Below, piece by piece: positions 28,227 to 39,977 of a DNA stretch of 64,000 bases. The stretch is from Sulfurimonas sp. (GTDB lineage: Bacteria > Campylobacterota > Campylobacteria > Campylobacterales > Sulfurimonadaceae). Position 1 is the first letter of the stretch. Every line of letters begins with the position of its first letter. The notes beneath the pieces were generated by a model. It searched no databases. It was not told the origin of the DNA and worked only from the letters and a program-made list of their open reading frames with translations. Where the stretch lies: contig NZ_JAQVKP010000011.1 of NCBI RefSeq assembly GCF_028694605.1, forward strand, positions 33,752 through 97,751, written 5' to 3'. The position numbers and the translations under genes are program-made.

Positions 28227-28670
28227 CTATCCTTTTAAGCGACCTAGTGCTTCAACTGTTGCGCGCACTAGTGTACCTGGATTATTTGAACCAATTGACT
28301 TTGTAAGTACATCTTTTATACCTGCAAGTTCAAGAACAGGACGAGTTGCACCACCCGCGATTACCCCTGTACCCTCTGATGCAGGTTTTAAGATAACACG
28401 GCTAGCGTTATATTTATGCTCAACATCATGTGCTATAGTAGTACCTTTGATACTTACTTTGCTTAAGTTTTTAAATGCATTATCTACCGCTTTTTTGATA
28501 GCATCCGGAACTTCTTTAGCTTTTCCGGCACCAAAACCGATAGTACCTTTTTTATCACCTACTACTACAAGTGCTGTAAAACGGAAACGGCGCCCGCCCT
28601 TTACAACTTTTGTAACACGGCCTATATTAACGATTGATTCTTCAAAATCTTCTCTATTGATTTCTAACAT
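28227..28670 (-). CDS. rpsE: 30S ribosomal protein S5
   Basis: 147 residues with [18 protein letters not shown] and the C-terminal [17 protein letters not shown]. Contacts mRNA entry and affects fidelity. Confidence 0.98.
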   Translation of the reverse strand: MLEINREDFEESIVNIGRVTKVVKGGRRFRFTALVVVGDKKGTIGFGAGKAKEVPDAIKKAVDNAFKNLSKVSIKGTTIAHDVEHKYNASRVILKPASEGTGVIAGGATRPVLELAGIKDVLTKSIGSNNPGTLVRATVEALGRLKG

Positions 28671-28678
28671 AATAGCCC

Positions 28679-29035
28679 CTAGAACTTAATTTCGTTTGCA
28701 CGAAGTGCGTCACCAAATGCAGCGATAACACCATGGTATTGGTAACCGTTACGATCAAATACAATCTCAGATATACTAACTTCTTTAAGTTTTGCAGCAA
28801 ATGCAGCACCTAAAGCAGCAGCTCCATCTTTGTTTGCACTATGACCAATAGCTTTTGAGTTTAAAGATGCCAATGTTACAGAAGCTGCATCATCAATAGC
28901 TTGAACACTCAAATAACGATTTGAACGAAACACAGAAACACGAGGAAGTGAAGCACAACCAGATATTTTTGCACGAATACGGCGCTTACGCTTTAGGCGA
29001 TTAGCGATTTTGCTTTTTAATACTTTTGCTTTCAT
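28679..29035 (-). CDS. rplR: 50S ribosomal protein L18
   Basis: 118 residues; basic N-terminus then [18 protein letters not shown] and [20 protein letters not shown]. Binds 5S rRNA with L5. Confidence 0.98.
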   Translation of the reverse strand: MKAKVLKSKIANRLKRKRRIRAKISGCASLPRVSVFRSNRYLSVQAIDDAASVTLASLNSKAIGHSANKDGAAALGAAFAAKLKEVSISEIVFDRNGYQYHGVIAAFGDALRANEIKF

Positions 29036-29048
29036 CTATACCCCTTTC

Positions 29049-29585
29049 CTATTTTTTAGAAGTTTTACCGGCTTTACGCACGATAGTCTCTTCAGCATAT
29101 TTTACACCTTTACCTTTGTAAGGCTCTGGTGGACGGAATGCTCTTATCTCAGCAGCGACTTGACCAAGTGCTTGCTTGTCATGACCCTTAAGAGTAATAA
29201 CATTCTTTTCAACTGTTGCTTCGATACCTTCTGGCAATTCATAGTTGATATCATGAGAAAAACCAAGTTGGAGGTTGAGTACTTTGCCATTTACCGCAGC
29301 ACGGTAACCAACACCGTTAATCTCTAGTGCTTTTGTATATCCGGTTGTTAAACCAGTTACGATATTTGCAGCAAGTGCACGATATGTTCCCCAAAATGCT
29401 CTATGTGTGCGAGCATCTGAAAGAGTAGCAAAAGTTAAAACATTTCCATCAATAGAGAAAGCAACATTTCCTTTTGTATCTAAATCAACACTATTTTTGC
29501 CTTTAGCAAAAGTTATAACATTCCCATTTGCACTTACATTAACATCAGCTGCAAATTGTACAGGTAATTTACCTATTCTTGACAT
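29049..29585 (-). CDS. rplF: 50S ribosomal protein L6
   Basis: 178 residues, [20 protein letters not shown], two tandem alpha/beta domains, and the C-terminal signature [16 protein letters not shown]. Confidence 0.98.
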   Translation of the reverse strand: MSRIGKLPVQFAADVNVSANGNVITFAKGKNSVDLDTKGNVAFSIDGNVLTFATLSDARTHRAFWGTYRALAANIVTGLTTGYTKALEINGVGYRAAVNGKVLNLQLGFSHDINYELPEGIEATVEKNVITLKGHDKQALGQVAAEIRAFRPPEPYKGKGVKYAEETIVRKAGKTSKK

Positions 29586-29594
29586 GTTATCTCC

Positions 29595-29990
29595 TTACCA
29601 AATCGTACACATAACTTCACCACCAACGCCAAGCGCATACGCTTTGTCATTTGGTAGAATGCCATGTGATGTACTTACAATAATAGTTCCGTAACCATTT
29701 TTGAAACGCTTAATCTCTTCCTTGCCCTTATAAACACGACGTCCAGGCTTTGAAATTCTCTTCATTTCATTGATAACGCTTTTACCATTGTCAGCATACT
29801 TTAATACAACATTGATAGTTTTTTTAACGCCGTCTTCAACAACGTTGCAGCTCTCAATATAACCTTTTTCAACTAGGATATTTGCCATAGCTTCAATACT
29901 CTTAGAGTGTACAAGCGTAGTAGTATCCAGTCTTCTCATACCAGCATTACGAATGCGTGTTAACGCATCCGATACTAAATCATTAATCAT
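29595..29990 (-). CDS. rpsH: 30S ribosomal protein S8
   Basis: 131 residues, [19 protein letters not shown], with [20 protein letters not shown] at the end. In many bacteria S8 represses the spc operon. A 47-nt gap separates it from rpsN. Confidence 0.98.
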   Translation of the reverse strand: MINDLVSDALTRIRNAGMRRLDTTTLVHSKSIEAMANILVEKGYIESCNVVEDGVKKTINVVLKYADNGKSVINEMKRISKPGRRVYKGKEEIKRFKNGYGTIIVSTSHGILPNDKAYALGVGGEVMCTIW

Positions 29991-30037
29991 TTTTTTCCTT
30001 TGCTAATCACTAGAAGTTTCAAGCGGCGGCGTAATGC

Positions 30038-30223
30038 TTACCAGCTTGACTTTCTAACGCCTGGGATTAATCCCTCATTTGCCATTTTTCTAAAACATAC
30101 ACGACAGATTCCAAAGTCACGGATGACAGAGTGTGGACGACCACAAACCTGACATCTTGTATAGCCGCGAACTTTGAACTTAGGCTCTCTTGCTGCTTTA
30201 GCAATCATCGATTTCTTAGCCAT
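30038..30223 (-). CDS. rpsN: 30S ribosomal protein S14, zinc-binding form
   Basis: The 61-residue short C+ S14 has cysteines at 24/27 (CQVC) and 40/43 (CRVC) that bind zinc. Its start overlaps the rplE stop by 1 nt. Confidence 0.98.
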   Translation of the reverse strand: MAKKSMIAKAAREPKFKVRGYTRCQVCGRPHSVIRDFGICRVCFRKMANEGLIPGVRKSSW

Positions 30224-30768
30224 TAGTTGCTCCCTTTACTAAAAGGCATACCTAATTTCTCTAAAAGAAGAAATGCTGCCTTGTCTGAATCAGCAGTTGT
30301 TACAACTGTAATATTCATACCGTGAATCTGCATAACCGAATCATAACTAACCTCTGGGAAAATCAACTGCTCTTGAATTCCGAAGTTGTAGTTTCCGCGA
30401 CCGTCAAAACCGTTTCTAGGAACACCACGGAAGTCTTTAACACGTGGAAGTGCAATAGAAACAAGGCGGTCGAAGAAGTTATACATCTTTTCACCACGTA
30501 AAGTTACACGGATACCAACTGGCATACCTTCACGCACTTTAAATCCGGCTACTGATTTTTTAGCTATCACCGTACTTGCTTTTTGACCTGCAATTTTTGT
30601 AATAGTATCTTCAATATTTTGGATAAGCTTGTTGTCTTTCATTGCAAAACCTGCACCTACAGAAATAACAACTTTATCCAATGCAGGAATCTGCATAGGG
30701 TTTTTAATCTCTAATTCTGCTTGTAATGCAGGCTTTAAGCTTAAGTATTTATCTTTTAAACGAGCCAT
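30223..30768 (-). CDS. rplE: 50S ribosomal protein L5
   Basis: 181 residues with [15 protein letters not shown], the [18 protein letters not shown] loop and the [17 protein letters not shown] end. Binds 5S rRNA. Confidence 0.98.
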   Translation of the reverse strand: MARLKDKYLSLKPALQAELEIKNPMQIPALDKVVISVGAGFAMKDNKLIQNIEDTITKIAGQKASTVIAKKSVAGFKVREGMPVGIRVTLRGEKMYNFFDRLVSIALPRVKDFRGVPRNGFDGRGNYNFGIQEQLIFPEVSYDSVMQIHGMNITVVTTADSDKAAFLLLEKLGMPFSKGSN

Positions 30769-30770
30769 TA

Positions 30771-31001
30771 TTATGCCTCCACTTTACGAACATTTGAAAC
30801 ATCTATCGGCATCTCTTTATTGATATGTCCGCCTTTAGTGTTCTCTTCTGTAGGTTTGATAGCTTTTCTTGCTATTTTGCAACCCTCAACTATTACCTTG
30901 TTTTTCTTTGGTAATACTGCAAGTACAGTAGCTTTTGTTCCGCAATCATCACCGGCGATAATTTCTACAGTATCGCCTTTTTTGAAATTAAATTTTGCCA
31001 T
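30771..31001 (-). CDS. rplX: 50S ribosomal protein L24
   Basis: 76 residues, [19 protein letters not shown], a KOW domain. The ATG at 31001, overlapping the rplN stop as TGATG, is chosen over GTG at 31004 because GGAGG lies 7 nt upstream. It is shorter than E. coli L24 (104) at the C-terminus. Confidence 0.96.
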   Translation of the reverse strand: MAKFNFKKGDTVEIIAGDDCGTKATVLAVLPKKNKVIVEGCKIARKAIKPTEENTKGGHINKEMPIDVSNVRKVEA

Positions 31002-31369
31002 CACACAACCTCCGGCGCAAGAGATACGATTTTCATGAAACCGCCATAACGTACTTCACGAGCGATTGGTCCGAAAATACGAGTGCCAACCGGCTCTCTC
31101 TTGTCATCAAGTATAACAGCTGCATTATCATCAAAACGGATTAAAGAACCGTTTTCACGGTGAATCTCTTTTGCAGTTCTAACAACAACAGCTTTTACAA
31201 CTTTACCTTTTTTAACTTTAGCAGTCGGAGTCGCTTTTTTTACAGAAGCGATGATAACATCACCAACCTGTGCATAACGACGCTTTGAACCGCCAAGTAC
31301 CTTAATACACATAACTTCTTTTGCACCTGTATTATCAGCTACATTGAGACGAGTAAACGCTTGGATCAT
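31001..31369 (-). CDS. rplN: 50S ribosomal protein L14
   Basis: 122 residues, [20 protein letters not shown], and the [24 protein letters not shown] end. Overlaps neighbours by 1 nt at each end. Confidence 0.98.
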   Translation of the reverse strand: MIQAFTRLNVADNTGAKEVMCIKVLGGSKRRYAQVGDVIIASVKKATPTAKVKKGKVVKAVVVRTAKEIHRENGSLIRFDDNAAVILDDKREPVGTRIFGPIAREVRYGGFMKIVSLAPEVV

Positions 31370-31617
31370 TATTGTGCTCCTAGTATTACTGTTTTAAGTC
31401 TATATGATTTAGTCTTAGAAAGCGGGCGACACTCGACTGCAACAATCTCATCACCTACTTTTAACTCATTGCGCTCATCATGTACCAAGTACTTTTTAAA
31501 GCGCTTTACAACTTTATGGTAACGTGGATGCATTACACGGCGTTCAACAACAACGCTTACCGTTTTGTCGCCTGAAATTTTTACTACATTACCTTGAATT
31601 TCACGTTTATGTGTCAT
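31369..31617 (-). CDS. rpsQ: 30S ribosomal protein S17
   Basis: 82 residues, [20 protein letters not shown], an OB-fold 16S-binding protein. Confidence 0.98.
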   Translation of the reverse strand: MTHKREIQGNVVKISGDKTVSVVVERRVMHPRYHKVVKRFKKYLVHDERNELKVGDEIVAVECRPLSKTKSYRLKTVILGAQ

Positions 31618-31626
31618 TGCCAGCCC

Positions 31627-31812
31627 CTATTTCGCTGCACTAAGTGCAGTGTTGATTCTAGCAACATCTTTTTTAGCGATACGAAGTTCGCTAGTGTTTT
31701 GTAGTTGCATCATCTGTCTTTTAATCTTAAGTGTGAAGAGCTGTGTCTTCTTCTCTTTTAGCATTGCTTGAAGCTCTGCTACAGTTTTATCTGCTAAATC
31801 AGAATATTTCAT
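31627..31812 (-). CDS. rpmC: 50S ribosomal protein L29
   Basis: 61 residues of two helices ([20 protein letters not shown]). It overlaps the end of rplP by 14 nt. Located at the peptide exit, where trigger factor and SRP dock. Confidence 0.97.
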   Translation of the reverse strand: MKYSDLADKTVAELQAMLKEKKTQLFTLKIKRQMMQLQNTSELRIAKKDVARINTALSAAK

Positions 31813-32224
31813 TGCTCATCCCCGCAGTAATTATTTTTGATTTGAAAGGAAGCTTGTGCATTGCAAGAGTTAGTGCTTCACGAGCAAGCTCTTCCGGTAC
31901 ACCGGCCATTTCAAATATGATACGACCCGGCTTAATGTTCATAACCCACTGATCAACTGAACCTTTACCTTTACCCATACGAGTTTCAAGAGGCTTAGCA
32001 GTTAACGGTTTAGCAGGAAATACACGAATCCAAATCTTACCATTTCTTTTAATATGACGAGTAGCTGAAATACGAGCCGACTCGATTTGGCGAGAGTTAA
32101 TACGTCCCGCTTCAGTTGCTTTTAAAGCAATATCACCAAATGCTAGTGAATAACCAGAACGAGCGTAACCACGGTTACGACCCTTCATCATTTTACGATA
32201 TTTTGTTCTCTTAGGCATCAACAT
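31799..32224 (-). CDS. rplP: 50S ribosomal protein L16
   Basis: 141 residues, [20 protein letters not shown]. The ATG at 32224 or the second at 32218 could start it; the ML start is common in relatives. [20 protein letters not shown] is diagnostic. Confidence 0.97.
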   Translation of the reverse strand: MLMPKRTKYRKMMKGRNRGYARSGYSLAFGDIALKATEAGRINSRQIESARISATRHIKRNGKIWIRVFPAKPLTAKPLETRMGKGKGSVDQWVMNIKPGRIIFEMAGVPEELAREALTLAMHKLPFKSKIITAGMSNEIF

Positions 32225-32226
32225 AA

Positions 32227-32952
32227 TTATTCAGCCTTTCCGCTATTTTCGCGTTTTGGAGCACGCTTTGGACGACGCTCTTGTTTCTCTTGTTTCTCTT
32301 CTTTTGCTTCAGCAGGGATACCTTTTGTGAGAACTTCACCTTTGAATATCCAAACTTTTACACCGATACAACCATAAGTTGTGTGTGCTTCAGCAAAACC
32401 GTAATCTATTTTTGCACGAAGTGTATGAAGTGGAACACGTCCCTCTAAATACCACTCAGTACGAGCCATTTCAGCTCCGCCGAGACGACCGCTAACTGAA
32501 ACCTTGATACCTTTAGCTCCGCCTCTTTGTGCATTTTGCATAACTTTTTTCATCGCACGTCTAAATGCAACACGGCGTTCTAGCTGTGTAGCAACGTTTT
32601 CAGCAACAAGCTGTGCAGAAATTTGAGCTTTTTTCTCTTCTTTGATATTAACTGATAATGGTTTTCCAACAAGCGCTTGAAGAGTATCTTTTAGCTTCTC
32701 GATATCTGAACCTTTTTTACCGATAATAATACCAGGACGTGCAGCAATAATAGTTACACGAAGTCTTTTTGCAGTTCTCTCTATTACGATGTTAGAAACA
32801 CCAGCATAGTAAAGCTCTTTTTTCAAATATGTACGAATCTTGTGATCTTCACCAAGAGCAACAGAAGCTGTCTTAAAGTTAGGAAACCATCTGCTCTCCC
32901 AATTGCGGTTGATACCAAGACGTAAACCAATAGGATTAACTTTTTGTCCCAT
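32227..32952 (-). CDS. rpsC: 30S ribosomal protein S3
   Basis: 241 residues, [20 protein letters not shown], a KH domain ([18 protein letters not shown]) and a charged C-terminal tail ([17 protein letters not shown]). Confidence 0.98.
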   Translation of the reverse strand: MGQKVNPIGLRLGINRNWESRWFPNFKTASVALGEDHKIRTYLKKELYYAGVSNIVIERTAKRLRVTIIAARPGIIIGKKGSDIEKLKDTLQALVGKPLSVNIKEEKKAQISAQLVAENVATQLERRVAFRRAMKKVMQNAQRGGAKGIKVSVSGRLGGAEMARTEWYLEGRVPLHTLRAKIDYGFAEAHTTYGCIGVKVWIFKGEVLTKGIPAEAKEEKQEKQERRPKRAPKRENSGKAE

Positions 32953-32953
32953 A

Positions 32954-33271
32954 CTATTTACCCTCTACTTCTACTAAAATATGCGCTGTAGGTTTTCTAA
33001 TACCAGAAGCCATACCACGAGCACGTGGACGGAATCTCTTTAGTACCGGACCGTTATCAACACGGCATGATGTTACAACACATTCACTTGCTTCGCTACC
33101 GCTGTTTGCAACTGCTGACGCAACTACTTTTGCGATAATTCTTGCTGCTTTGTTTGGTGTAAACTCAAGAGCTGCCAATGCTTGCTCAGCGTTCATACCT
33201 TGAATCTCTCTTGCGATAAGACGAGATTTTGTCGGTGAAACACGGGTAAATTTTAATAATGCTCTAGCCAT
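32954..33271 (-). CDS. rplV: 50S ribosomal protein L22
   Basis: 105 residues, [20 protein letters not shown], with the exit-tunnel hairpin [20 protein letters not shown]. Confidence 0.98.
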   Translation of the reverse strand: MARALLKFTRVSPTKSRLIAREIQGMNAEQALAALEFTPNKAARIIAKVVASAVANSGSEASECVVTSCRVDNGPVLKRFRPRARGMASGIRKPTAHILVEVEGK

Positions 33272-33273
33272 GA

Positions 33274-33549
33274 TTAACCTTTCTTCTGTACAGAGCCCTT
33301 GTGGCCCTTGAATGTACGAGTTGGTGCGAATTCACCTAATTTATAACCAATGTGGTTCTCTGTTACAAATACCGGAACAAATTTGCGACCATCATGAACA
33401 TTAAGAGTAAGTCCTACCATATCTGGCAAAACCATACTTCTGCGTGACCAAGTTTTGATAGGTTTTTTAGAACCCTCTGCCTTAGCCGCAACTACTTTTT
33501 TCATCAAATGATCATCAACAAATGGACCTTTTTTTACACTTCTTGCCAT
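33274..33549 (-). CDS. rpsS: 30S ribosomal protein S19
   Basis: 91 residues, [19 protein letters not shown], with [17 protein letters not shown] segment (here [18 protein letters not shown]). Confidence 0.98.
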   Translation of the reverse strand: MARSVKKGPFVDDHLMKKVVAAKAEGSKKPIKTWSRRSMVLPDMVGLTLNVHDGRKFVPVFVTENHIGYKLGEFAPTRTFKGHKGSVQKKG

Positions 33550-33553
33550 TTAA

Positions 33554-34393
33554 CTACCTCTTCGGATTAGATTTACGGCGAGTAATAATAAGTTTATCAC
33601 TTGCTTTTTTACGACGAGTTTTAGAACCCTTCGTTGGTTTACCCCATGGAGTAACTGGATGACGACCTGAGTTCGTTTTACCTTCACCACCACCGTGCGG
33701 GTGATCGATTGGGTTCATCGCAGAACCACGAGTTTGAGGACGGATACCCATATGGCGAGTACGACCTGCTTTACCAAGAACAACGTTGATGTACTCTTCG
33801 TTTCCGACAGCACCGACTGTAGCCATACACTCGCCAAGAACTAAACGCATCTCAGAAGAAGGCATACGAAGTGAAACATACTTACCGTCACGACCCATAA
33901 TTTGAGCAGAAGTACCAGCTGAACGAACCAACTGTCCGCCTTTGCCAATTTTAAGCTCAATGTTGTGAACAGATGTACCCACAGGGATATTCATAAGTTT
34001 CATAGCATTACCCGGCTTGATGTCAACGCCAGATGCATCGGCAATTACAGTATCTCCGACATTTAACCCTTTTGGTAAAAGAATGTATCTCTTGTCACCG
34101 TCAACATAAGTTACAAGTGCGATACGGCAGTTGCGATACGGATCATACTCAACTGTGCTTACTTTTCCTGCAACACCAAACTTATCTCTTTTAAAGTCAA
34201 TAATACGGTAGAGTTTTTTTGCTCCTGCCTCTTTATGACGAGATGTGATACGTCCGTTGTTGTTTCTTCCTGCTGCTGCCGGAAGTTTTACAAGCAGTGA
34301 ACGTACACTTGGTTTTGCAGTAATGTCATTGTTCTCGATGTTTGTATAAAAACGACGAGATGGGCTTGTAGGTTTATAAGATTTTATTGCCAT
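33554..34393 (-). CDS. rplB: 50S ribosomal protein L2
   Basis: 279 residues, [15 protein letters not shown], with the peptidyl-transferase-proximal [20 protein letters not shown] segment. Confidence 0.98.
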   Translation of the reverse strand: MAIKSYKPTSPSRRFYTNIENNDITAKPSVRSLLVKLPAAAGRNNNGRITSRHKEAGAKKLYRIIDFKRDKFGVAGKVSTVEYDPYRNCRIALVTYVDGDKRYILLPKGLNVGDTVIADASGVDIKPGNAMKLMNIPVGTSVHNIELKIGKGGQLVRSAGTSAQIMGRDGKYVSLRMPSSEMRLVLGECMATVGAVGNEEYINVVLGKAGRTRHMGIRPQTRGSAMNPIDHPHGGGEGKTNSGRHPVTPWGKPTKGSKTRRKKASDKLIITRRKSNPKR

Positions 34394-34394
34394 A

Positions 34395-34676
34395 TTATAC
34401 CGCCAAACTTTCTATTTGTGCACCTTCTGGTAACTTCACATAAAACTTTTTGAAGTCATTTTGTTTACCAGCAACACCACGGAACTTTTTGATTTTTCCG
34501 TCTTGATTTAGTGAGTTGATTCTAGTTGGAATAATTCCAAAGTACTCACGAAAAACCTCTTTGAGACCAGTTTTACTCATACGAGGAGAAGTTTGCACAA
34601 CGATGATTCCATCCTCTTGCATACCTAAAGTCTTCTCTGTATAGAGTATTGATTTGATATCTGTAATATCTGCCAT
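34395..34676 (-). CDS. rplW: 50S ribosomal protein L23
   Basis: 93 residues with [13 protein letters not shown] and [15 protein letters not shown]. At the tunnel exit; docks SRP and trigger factor. Confidence 0.97.
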   Translation of the reverse strand: MADITDIKSILYTEKTLGMQEDGIIVVQTSPRMSKTGLKEVFREYFGIIPTRINSLNQDGKIKKFRGVAGKQNDFKKFYVKLPEGAQIESLAV

Positions 34677-35291
34677 TTACTTAGCCTCCCCTACAAGATT
34701 TTCCCATACCGCTTTTTCGATCACAAGTGAACGATAGTTTGCAGCTAGGTAAGCATTCAATTCATTCTCTTGAATCACGTAAGTGCTTGCAATGTTTTGA
34801 AATGCTAAATAAGTTTGTTCATCTAAAACAGTCTTAACAAAAAGAGTATCTCTTTGGTTAAGCGCTTTAAACATTGCCGCAGCATCTTTCGTTTTGCCAG
34901 ATGCGATTTCAATGCTATCAACGATGAATAGACTACCATTTTGTGCATGCTCATTTAAAGCAAAGTTAAGAGCAAGTTTCTTTTGCTTCTTATTTACTTT
35001 TAGGTCATAGTTGCGGTTGTTTTTTGGACCCCACGCTTTACCACCACCAACGAATGACGGATCACGTCTTGAACCAGCACGACCACGACCGCCACCTTTT
35101 TGAGCCCAAGGCTTTCTACCGCCTCCTCTTACCTCTGCACGCGTTTTGGCAGTTGCAGTGTTTGCTCTCATAGCTGCTTGTGCAGACTTGACATAGAGAT
35201 ATAGGTTATGAGGATTAATACCGGAAAAACTCTCCGGTAAAGCTAACTCGGAAGCTTTTTCCATTTTCTCATTTAGAACTATTGCGCTCAT
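34677..35291 (-). CDS. rplD: 50S ribosomal protein L4
   Basis: 204 residues with the tunnel loop [20 protein letters not shown]. In enterobacteria L4 represses the S10 operon; no such element is shown here. Overlaps rplC by 1 nt. Confidence 0.98.
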   Translation of the reverse strand: MSAIVLNEKMEKASELALPESFSGINPHNLYLYVKSAQAAMRANTATAKTRAEVRGGGRKPWAQKGGGRGRAGSRRDPSFVGGGKAWGPKNNRNYDLKVNKKQKKLALNFALNEHAQNGSLFIVDSIEIASGKTKDAAAMFKALNQRDTLFVKTVLDEQTYLAFQNIASTYVIQENELNAYLAANYRSLVIEKAVWENLVGEAK

Positions 35292-35866
35292 TATTTAGCT
35301 ACCTTTATACGACCCAAAGAACCATTTGCTCCAGATACAGAACCAACAACCGCAACGATTTTGTTTTCAGCATCAAAAGACAAAATCTCGTTCTTCACGC
35401 TATTTTGTGTATTTCCATATTGACCAGCCATTTTCTTGCCTTTCATGACACGACCCGGCCACTCTTTTTGTCCGATAGAACCTGTTCTACGATTAAATCT
35501 GTGACCATGTTCTGCAGGACCGCCACCGAAATTCCAGCGCTTCATAGCACCTGTAAAACCGCGACCTTTTGTGTTGAAAGTAGCTTTTACCACTTTTGCT
35601 TCTGCAAGCGGAGTAAGATCCAAATCACCAGCTTCACTGTTTGCTACTTCTAATGCAACAAACTTGTTGAACTCTGAAGAGATGCTATACTTCTTTTGCT
35701 GACCTTCAATTGACTTATTCATTTTCTTACCGCTATTGTAAGCTACGATTGCGACACCTTCGTTTACTTCACATACTTTTGCATCGAGAACTCTTAAAAG
35801 AGTAACCGGTTTGCTTGGAACTGTGATAGTACGGCTCATACCGATTTTTTCAACAATATATTCCAC
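35291..35866 (-). CDS. rplC: 50S ribosomal protein L3
   Basis: 191 residues, [14 protein letters not shown], with [20 protein letters not shown] and the [20 protein letters not shown] signature. Confidence 0.98.
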   Translation of the reverse strand: MEYIVEKIGMSRTITVPSKPVTLLRVLDAKVCEVNEGVAIVAYNSGKKMNKSIEGQQKKYSISSEFNKFVALEVANSEAGDLDLTPLAEAKVVKATFNTKGRGFTGAMKRWNFGGGPAEHGHRFNRRTGSIGQKEWPGRVMKGKKMAGQYGNTQNSVKNEILSFDAENKIVAVVGSVSGANGSLGRIKVAK

Positions 35867-35876
35867 GATGACCTCC

Positions 35877-36188
35877 TTACTTATCCATAGAGCGAACTTC
35901 TACGTCCACTTCCGGTGCAAGATCTAGTTTCATTAGAGAGTCAACTGTTTCAGGCGTTGCAGAAACGATGTCGATAACTCTAGCGTGCATACGAATCTCA
36001 AACTGTTCACGAGAACTTTTGTTAACGTGCGGAGATTTGATAACTGTATATTTACGAATCTTTGTTGGTAAAGGTATCGGACCGCGAATTGCAGCACCTG
36101 TACGCTTAACAGCCTCTACGATTGATGCTACAGATCTATCGAGTACACGATGATCGTAAGCTTTCAACTTTAAACGAATTTTTTCCAT
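35877..36188 (-). CDS. rpsJ: 30S ribosomal protein S10
   Basis: 103 residues, [20 protein letters not shown], first gene of the S10 operon. S10 (NusE) also works in antitermination. Confidence 0.98.
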   Translation of the reverse strand: MEKIRLKLKAYDHRVLDRSVASIVEAVKRTGAAIRGPIPLPTKIRKYTVIKSPHVNKSSREQFEIRMHARVIDIVSATPETVDSLMKLDLAPEVDVEVRSMDK

Positions 36189-36243
36189 GTTTTTCCTTCT
36201 AAAGAACTCGTCAGGTCAAGCCTAACTATGTTAAGGGAGCGGA

Positions 36244-36249
36244 ATTGTA
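36244..36249 (-). promoter_or_regulatory. Promoter -10 box of the S10 operon
   Basis: Minus strand TTTGGGTACAATTCC with -10 TACAAT, start expected near 36237, giving a leader of about 50 nt. The 15 nt equal the tuf promoter core at 4044-4049. Confidence 0.7.
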
Positions 36250-36344
36250 CCCAAACTCACTTCATTATTCAAGGATTTAGGGGGCAAAATCTGAAATTTA
36301 TCAAAATTTATTTCCTTTTAATAAGGAAATTGTAAAATTACGAT

Positions 36345-37409
36345 ATGGAAATTTTACTTGAAGAACTTTACAAAACCGATATCAGCTTAGAGAAATTTCA
36401 CTTTAGAAAGCTATTCTTGGAAGACAAAAGCTACCAAATCAACGGTATCACACAAAGCGGAAAGACAAAAGTTGTCAAAAACTACCTTTTGGGTCTTAAA
36501 AAAAGTAGCTATTTATATATAGATTGCAATGATTTACGTATAGAAAAAGCTAAACTTAATGAAATTTTGCAAGATTTTTGCACCAAATATACCATAAACA
36601 CGCTTGTGCTTGATAACTATACGCCGGAGATAAGAATCGTAAACATACCGCAGATTATCTTCTGCTGCGAGATACATTATGAAATTGACTTTTTAACGAC
36701 CATGCGGCTCTATCCGCTTGATTATGAGGAGTTTTTATCCTATGAGCATAAATATGACTCCACCGCACTCAATCACTTTTTCAAACTTGGCGGTTTCCCC
36801 TCTATGCATAAAATCAGCTCCGATGATAGAGTGCTCTATCTGCAAAAAATACTCAAAAACGCACTAAGTACCATTGAGCTGGATATTCTCATATTTTGCG
36901 CAAAAATGATGGCACAAAAGATTTCCCCCTACTCCATCTATGAACGGCTAAAACAGACACAAAAAATATCAAAAGACAAGCTATACGCCGCCTTTGAAGC
37001 GCTTAGTGCCAAAGGGTATATCCATCAGCTTTGCAAAGTAAATCACCCAAAAGCCGTGAGAAAAATCTATCTTTGCGATATCTCTTTAAAGTCTGCACTC
37101 ACAACAGAGAAACAATTTAGCAAGTTATTTGAAAACATGATTTATTTGGAGCTTTTAAAATCTGGCAAAGAGCTATTTTACGATGATGGGGTTGATTTTT
37201 ACCTACCAAGTCATGAGGAAATTATTCTGGGTATGCCATTTGCGGACGAGAGAACACTTTTTAAAAAAATGGAAAACATAGAGGCATTTTTATTTACCTA
37301 CCAGATAAAAAAGGTAACTGTTGTTACAATGAGTACAGAGGGAAGCATGAGCCATCCGCTCTCGGAGGTGGAGATGGTTCCTTTTGATATTTGGGCTTTG
37401 GGAGATTAA
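36345..37409 (+). CDS. P-loop ATPase of the AAA/DUF4143-like group
   Basis: A 354-residue protein with an ATP-binding segment, Walker A G34-I-T-Q-S-G-K40-T41 and Walker-B-like NTLVLDNY, followed by a helical and winged-helix-like C-terminal half (QKISKDKLYAAFEALSAKGYIHQL; SKLFENMIYLELLKSGKELFYDDGVDFYL). This layout resembles DUF4143 ATPases, whose function is mostly unknown. It has no ribosome binding site; TAAAAT lies 6 nt before the ATG. It precedes rnhB by 3 nt. Confidence 0.75.
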   Translation: MEILLEELYKTDISLEKFHFRKLFLEDKSYQINGITQSGKTKVVKNYLLGLKKSSYLYIDCNDLRIEKAKLNEILQDFCTKYTINTLVLDNYTPEIRIVNIPQIIFCCEIHYEIDFLTTMRLYPLDYEEFLSYEHKYDSTALNHFFKLGGFPSMHKISSDDRVLYLQKILKNALSTIELDILIFCAKMMAQKISPYSIYERLKQTQKISKDKLYAAFEALSAKGYIHQLCKVNHPKAVRKIYLCDISLKSALTTEKQFSKLFENMIYLELLKSGKELFYDDGVDFYLPSHEEIILGMPFADERTLFKKMENIEAFLFTYQIKKVTVVTMSTEGSMSHPLSEVEMVPFDIWALGD

Positions 37410-37412
37410 AAT

Positions 37413-37976
37413 ATGGATACGTTTACAAAGTTATGCGGCATAGATGAAGCAGGACGCGGACCGCTAGCCGGGGATTTGGTAATGGCAGGATGTATTTTAC
37501 ATCGCTTTGTAGAGGGGCTTGATGACTCTAAAAAGCTTACACCTAAAAAAAGAGAATTGCTCTATGAGCAAATAGTCCAAAATGCAACTTACCATATAGT
37601 GAAGTTTTCTGCCAAAGAGATAGATGATAATGGGATATCGCTTTGTATTAAAAATGGACTAAAGGAGATTATGAAAAATATTCCATCCGAGAAGTATCTT
37701 TTTGACGGAAATTCAAGTTTTGGTGTGCGTGGGCTTACAACGATGATACAAGCAGACGGCAAAATTCCCGAGGTGAGTGCCGCTTCCATCCTTGCCAAAG
37801 TAACTCACGATAGGGATATCATAGAGCTTGCCAAAAAGTATCCTGAATATGGATTCCAAAAGCATAAGGGGTATGGAACCGCACTTCATGTGGAGATGAT
37901 AAAGAAGCACGGTTACTCGGAAGTGCATAGAAAAAGCTACAAGGTCAAGGCGCTTGAAAAAACGCTCTTTGACTAA
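37413..37976 (+). CDS. rnhB: Ribonuclease HII
   Basis: Removes ribonucleotides from DNA. The 187 residues contain the metal-binding D11-E12 in [12 protein letters not shown], and later [12 protein letters not shown] and [14 protein letters not shown]. Its stop overlaps the converging chemoreceptor stop by 4 nt. Confidence 0.96.
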   Translation: MDTFTKLCGIDEAGRGPLAGDLVMAGCILHRFVEGLDDSKKLTPKKRELLYEQIVQNATYHIVKFSAKEIDDNGISLCIKNGLKEIMKNIPSEKYLFDGNSSFGVRGLTTMIQADGKIPEVSAASILAKVTHDRDIIELAKKYPEYGFQKHKGYGTALHVEMIKKHGYSEVHRKSYKVKALEKTLFD

Positions 37977-39964
37977 AACTTCTTCGTATTTACCTCTTGA
38001 AGTGTTTTTTGAGACATTTTATCCAATTCTACGGCTATCGTCTCTATCTCATTGACATAGCGCGCATTGTTTGATGTTGTTTTGTCGATTTCAATGATAG
38101 CATCTGTTGCTTCATTGATATCATCTACTCTTGCTTGCATATCTTCGCCTATTTCAAGAACGGCTTGGGAGAGCGTCTCTATGCTGACATTAATCTCATG
38201 AAGACTTTTTTGTGTGTTTTCTGCAAGTTTACGCACCTCATCGGCAACAACGGCAAATCCGCGCCCATGTTCTCCGGCACGTGCCGCCTCAATCGCCGCA
38301 TTTAGCGCGAGAAGATTTGTCTGGTCGGCGATGTCGGAAATAACACTTACAACATGCTTGATATCAGAAGATTGTGACGCAACCTGTTTTGTTTTTTGGG
38401 AAACCTCGACAATGGCATTGTTTGTATCTTCCATAACACGAGTGAGTTCTTGAAGCCTTCTTGCCTGTTTTGTCGATTCACTGCTTAAAAACTGCATCTT
38501 CTCTTTAAGCACCAATGATTTTTCGGAAAGCTGATTGGCATTGCCGCTTGATTCGCGTAACATATGCGAGATAGTATCACCGACACTGTTAAGCGCTTGT
38601 GCCACCTTGCCGTTATCGTTGGAGATTCTTGCTGTAAAATCTGACTTTTCAAAAGTACTCATAGTTGCGACTAGCTCATTTAGGTCACGACAAATATTTT
38701 GCTGTAACGAAAGAAGCATTCTATTGATATTTGCTTTTAGTTCCTCAAGCGCTTCGTTGTTTGTTGTGCACTCTACATGTTGGTTAAGATGCCCTTTGTC
38801 TATGGCTACAACAACCCGTTTCACTCCCTCAATCATCATCTTGTCACTCTCTATATTTTGACGGGTTTTAACAATATTTTCATCGACTACTTTGGACATA
38901 AGCGCTATCTCATCATCCCCTTTAATATCTATGAGTTTTGCCTGTGAACTCTCTTTGTTGAGGTATCTGAAAAACTCTAAAAGCCCTTTTTCAAACGTTT
39001 CCAGAGGGGTAAGAAGCACTTTTTTCATAGCCAAAAGTATAGAAACAGTCAGTACTGCAATCAAAACAACGATAAGAGCCAAAGCACTGTTAATCATGCT
39101 GCTTGCTTGGTTGATAGTAGCATCAACATCGCTTCTATTTGCTCCCAAAAGATAGATACCGATAGCCTTGCCGTCAAAATCTTTAATCTCTGCAAATGAG
39201 TAAAAATAGTTATCGTCAAGCAGATATCCGCTTGCTATAAGCTTGTCTATAGCTATGTTTTTAGCGCCTGCAAAAAATTTATCATCAACTGTTTTTTGGC
39301 TAAGGACATACCCACCGACACTTTTACTTGTATCTGCCAACTTGGCAAGATGCACAAGTTTTTGATCCATAAGCACTAAAAGATTCTCTTTTTCGGCATG
39401 AAACTGTTTTATAACGGACTCAAAAGCTTGCATAAACTCCAGCGAGCCTACATACTCACCATCCTTTAACACAGGGGCTATCCCCCTGATAGTAAGCCCT
39501 GCTTGCCCTACCTCTATGGCATGCATCGCTTTTTTTTGCTCTTTTACTCTGTTGATAGTATGGCGAAAACTCTTTAAATCATCGCCAAATTTTTCAGGAT
39601 TCCATGCTCTAAGAAACGACTTGACATCTTTGTCATGGATGTGAATCTTTATATTTTTGAAATTTGTCTCGCTCTTATACTTTTGACTAATCTTCTCAAT
39701 AGATGCCATCGCAATCTCTCTATCGTTTTGAATTAGCGCCGCTGCGATATTGGAGTCATTTGCGATTGCTATAGCATTTGTCACACCAACATCAAACTTG
39801 GCACCCATTCTATCTTGGATTTTAGAAGCGAGTGATGTTTGAATCGTTTTATATGTGTTATCTATAATTTGGGATTTAAAGTAGTTTAAAACAAAAAAAC
39901 CACCCAAAAGCAACACAAGCGATATAGAAACTATAAGAATCGTAATCTTTTTTCCGACTGTCAT
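37973..39964 (-). CDS. Methyl-accepting chemotaxis protein with periplasmic sensor
   Basis: A 663-residue receptor: TM1 (about 8-28), a periplasmic ligand domain of about 260 residues that looks like a Cache-type fold ([11 protein letters not shown]), TM2 (about 287-310), HAMP, and the cytoplasmic signalling hairpin [20 protein letters not shown] near residue 545. The ligand is unknown. It lies 13 nt after the porin gene and has an AAGGG site, so it is likely cotranscribed. Confidence 0.92.
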   Translation of the reverse strand: MTVGKKITILIVSISLVLLLGGFFVLNYFKSQIIDNTYKTIQTSLASKIQDRMGAKFDVGVTNAIAIANDSNIAAALIQNDREIAMASIEKISQKYKSETNFKNIKIHIHDKDVKSFLRAWNPEKFGDDLKSFRHTINRVKEQKKAMHAIEVGQAGLTIRGIAPVLKDGEYVGSLEFMQAFESVIKQFHAEKENLLVLMDQKLVHLAKLADTSKSVGGYVLSQKTVDDKFFAGAKNIAIDKLIASGYLLDDNYFYSFAEIKDFDGKAIGIYLLGANRSDVDATINQASSMINSALALIVVLIAVLTVSILLAMKKVLLTPLETFEKGLLEFFRYLNKESSQAKLIDIKGDDEIALMSKVVDENIVKTRQNIESDKMMIEGVKRVVVAIDKGHLNQHVECTTNNEALEELKANINRMLLSLQQNICRDLNELVATMSTFEKSDFTARISNDNGKVAQALNSVGDTISHMLRESSGNANQLSEKSLVLKEKMQFLSSESTKQARRLQELTRVMEDTNNAIVEVSQKTKQVASQSSDIKHVVSVISDIADQTNLLALNAAIEAARAGEHGRGFAVVADEVRKLAENTQKSLHEINVSIETLSQAVLEIGEDMQARVDDINEATDAIIEIDKTTSNNARYVNEIETIAVELDKMSQKTLQEVNTKKF

Positions 39965-39977
39965 TTTTTACCCTTTT

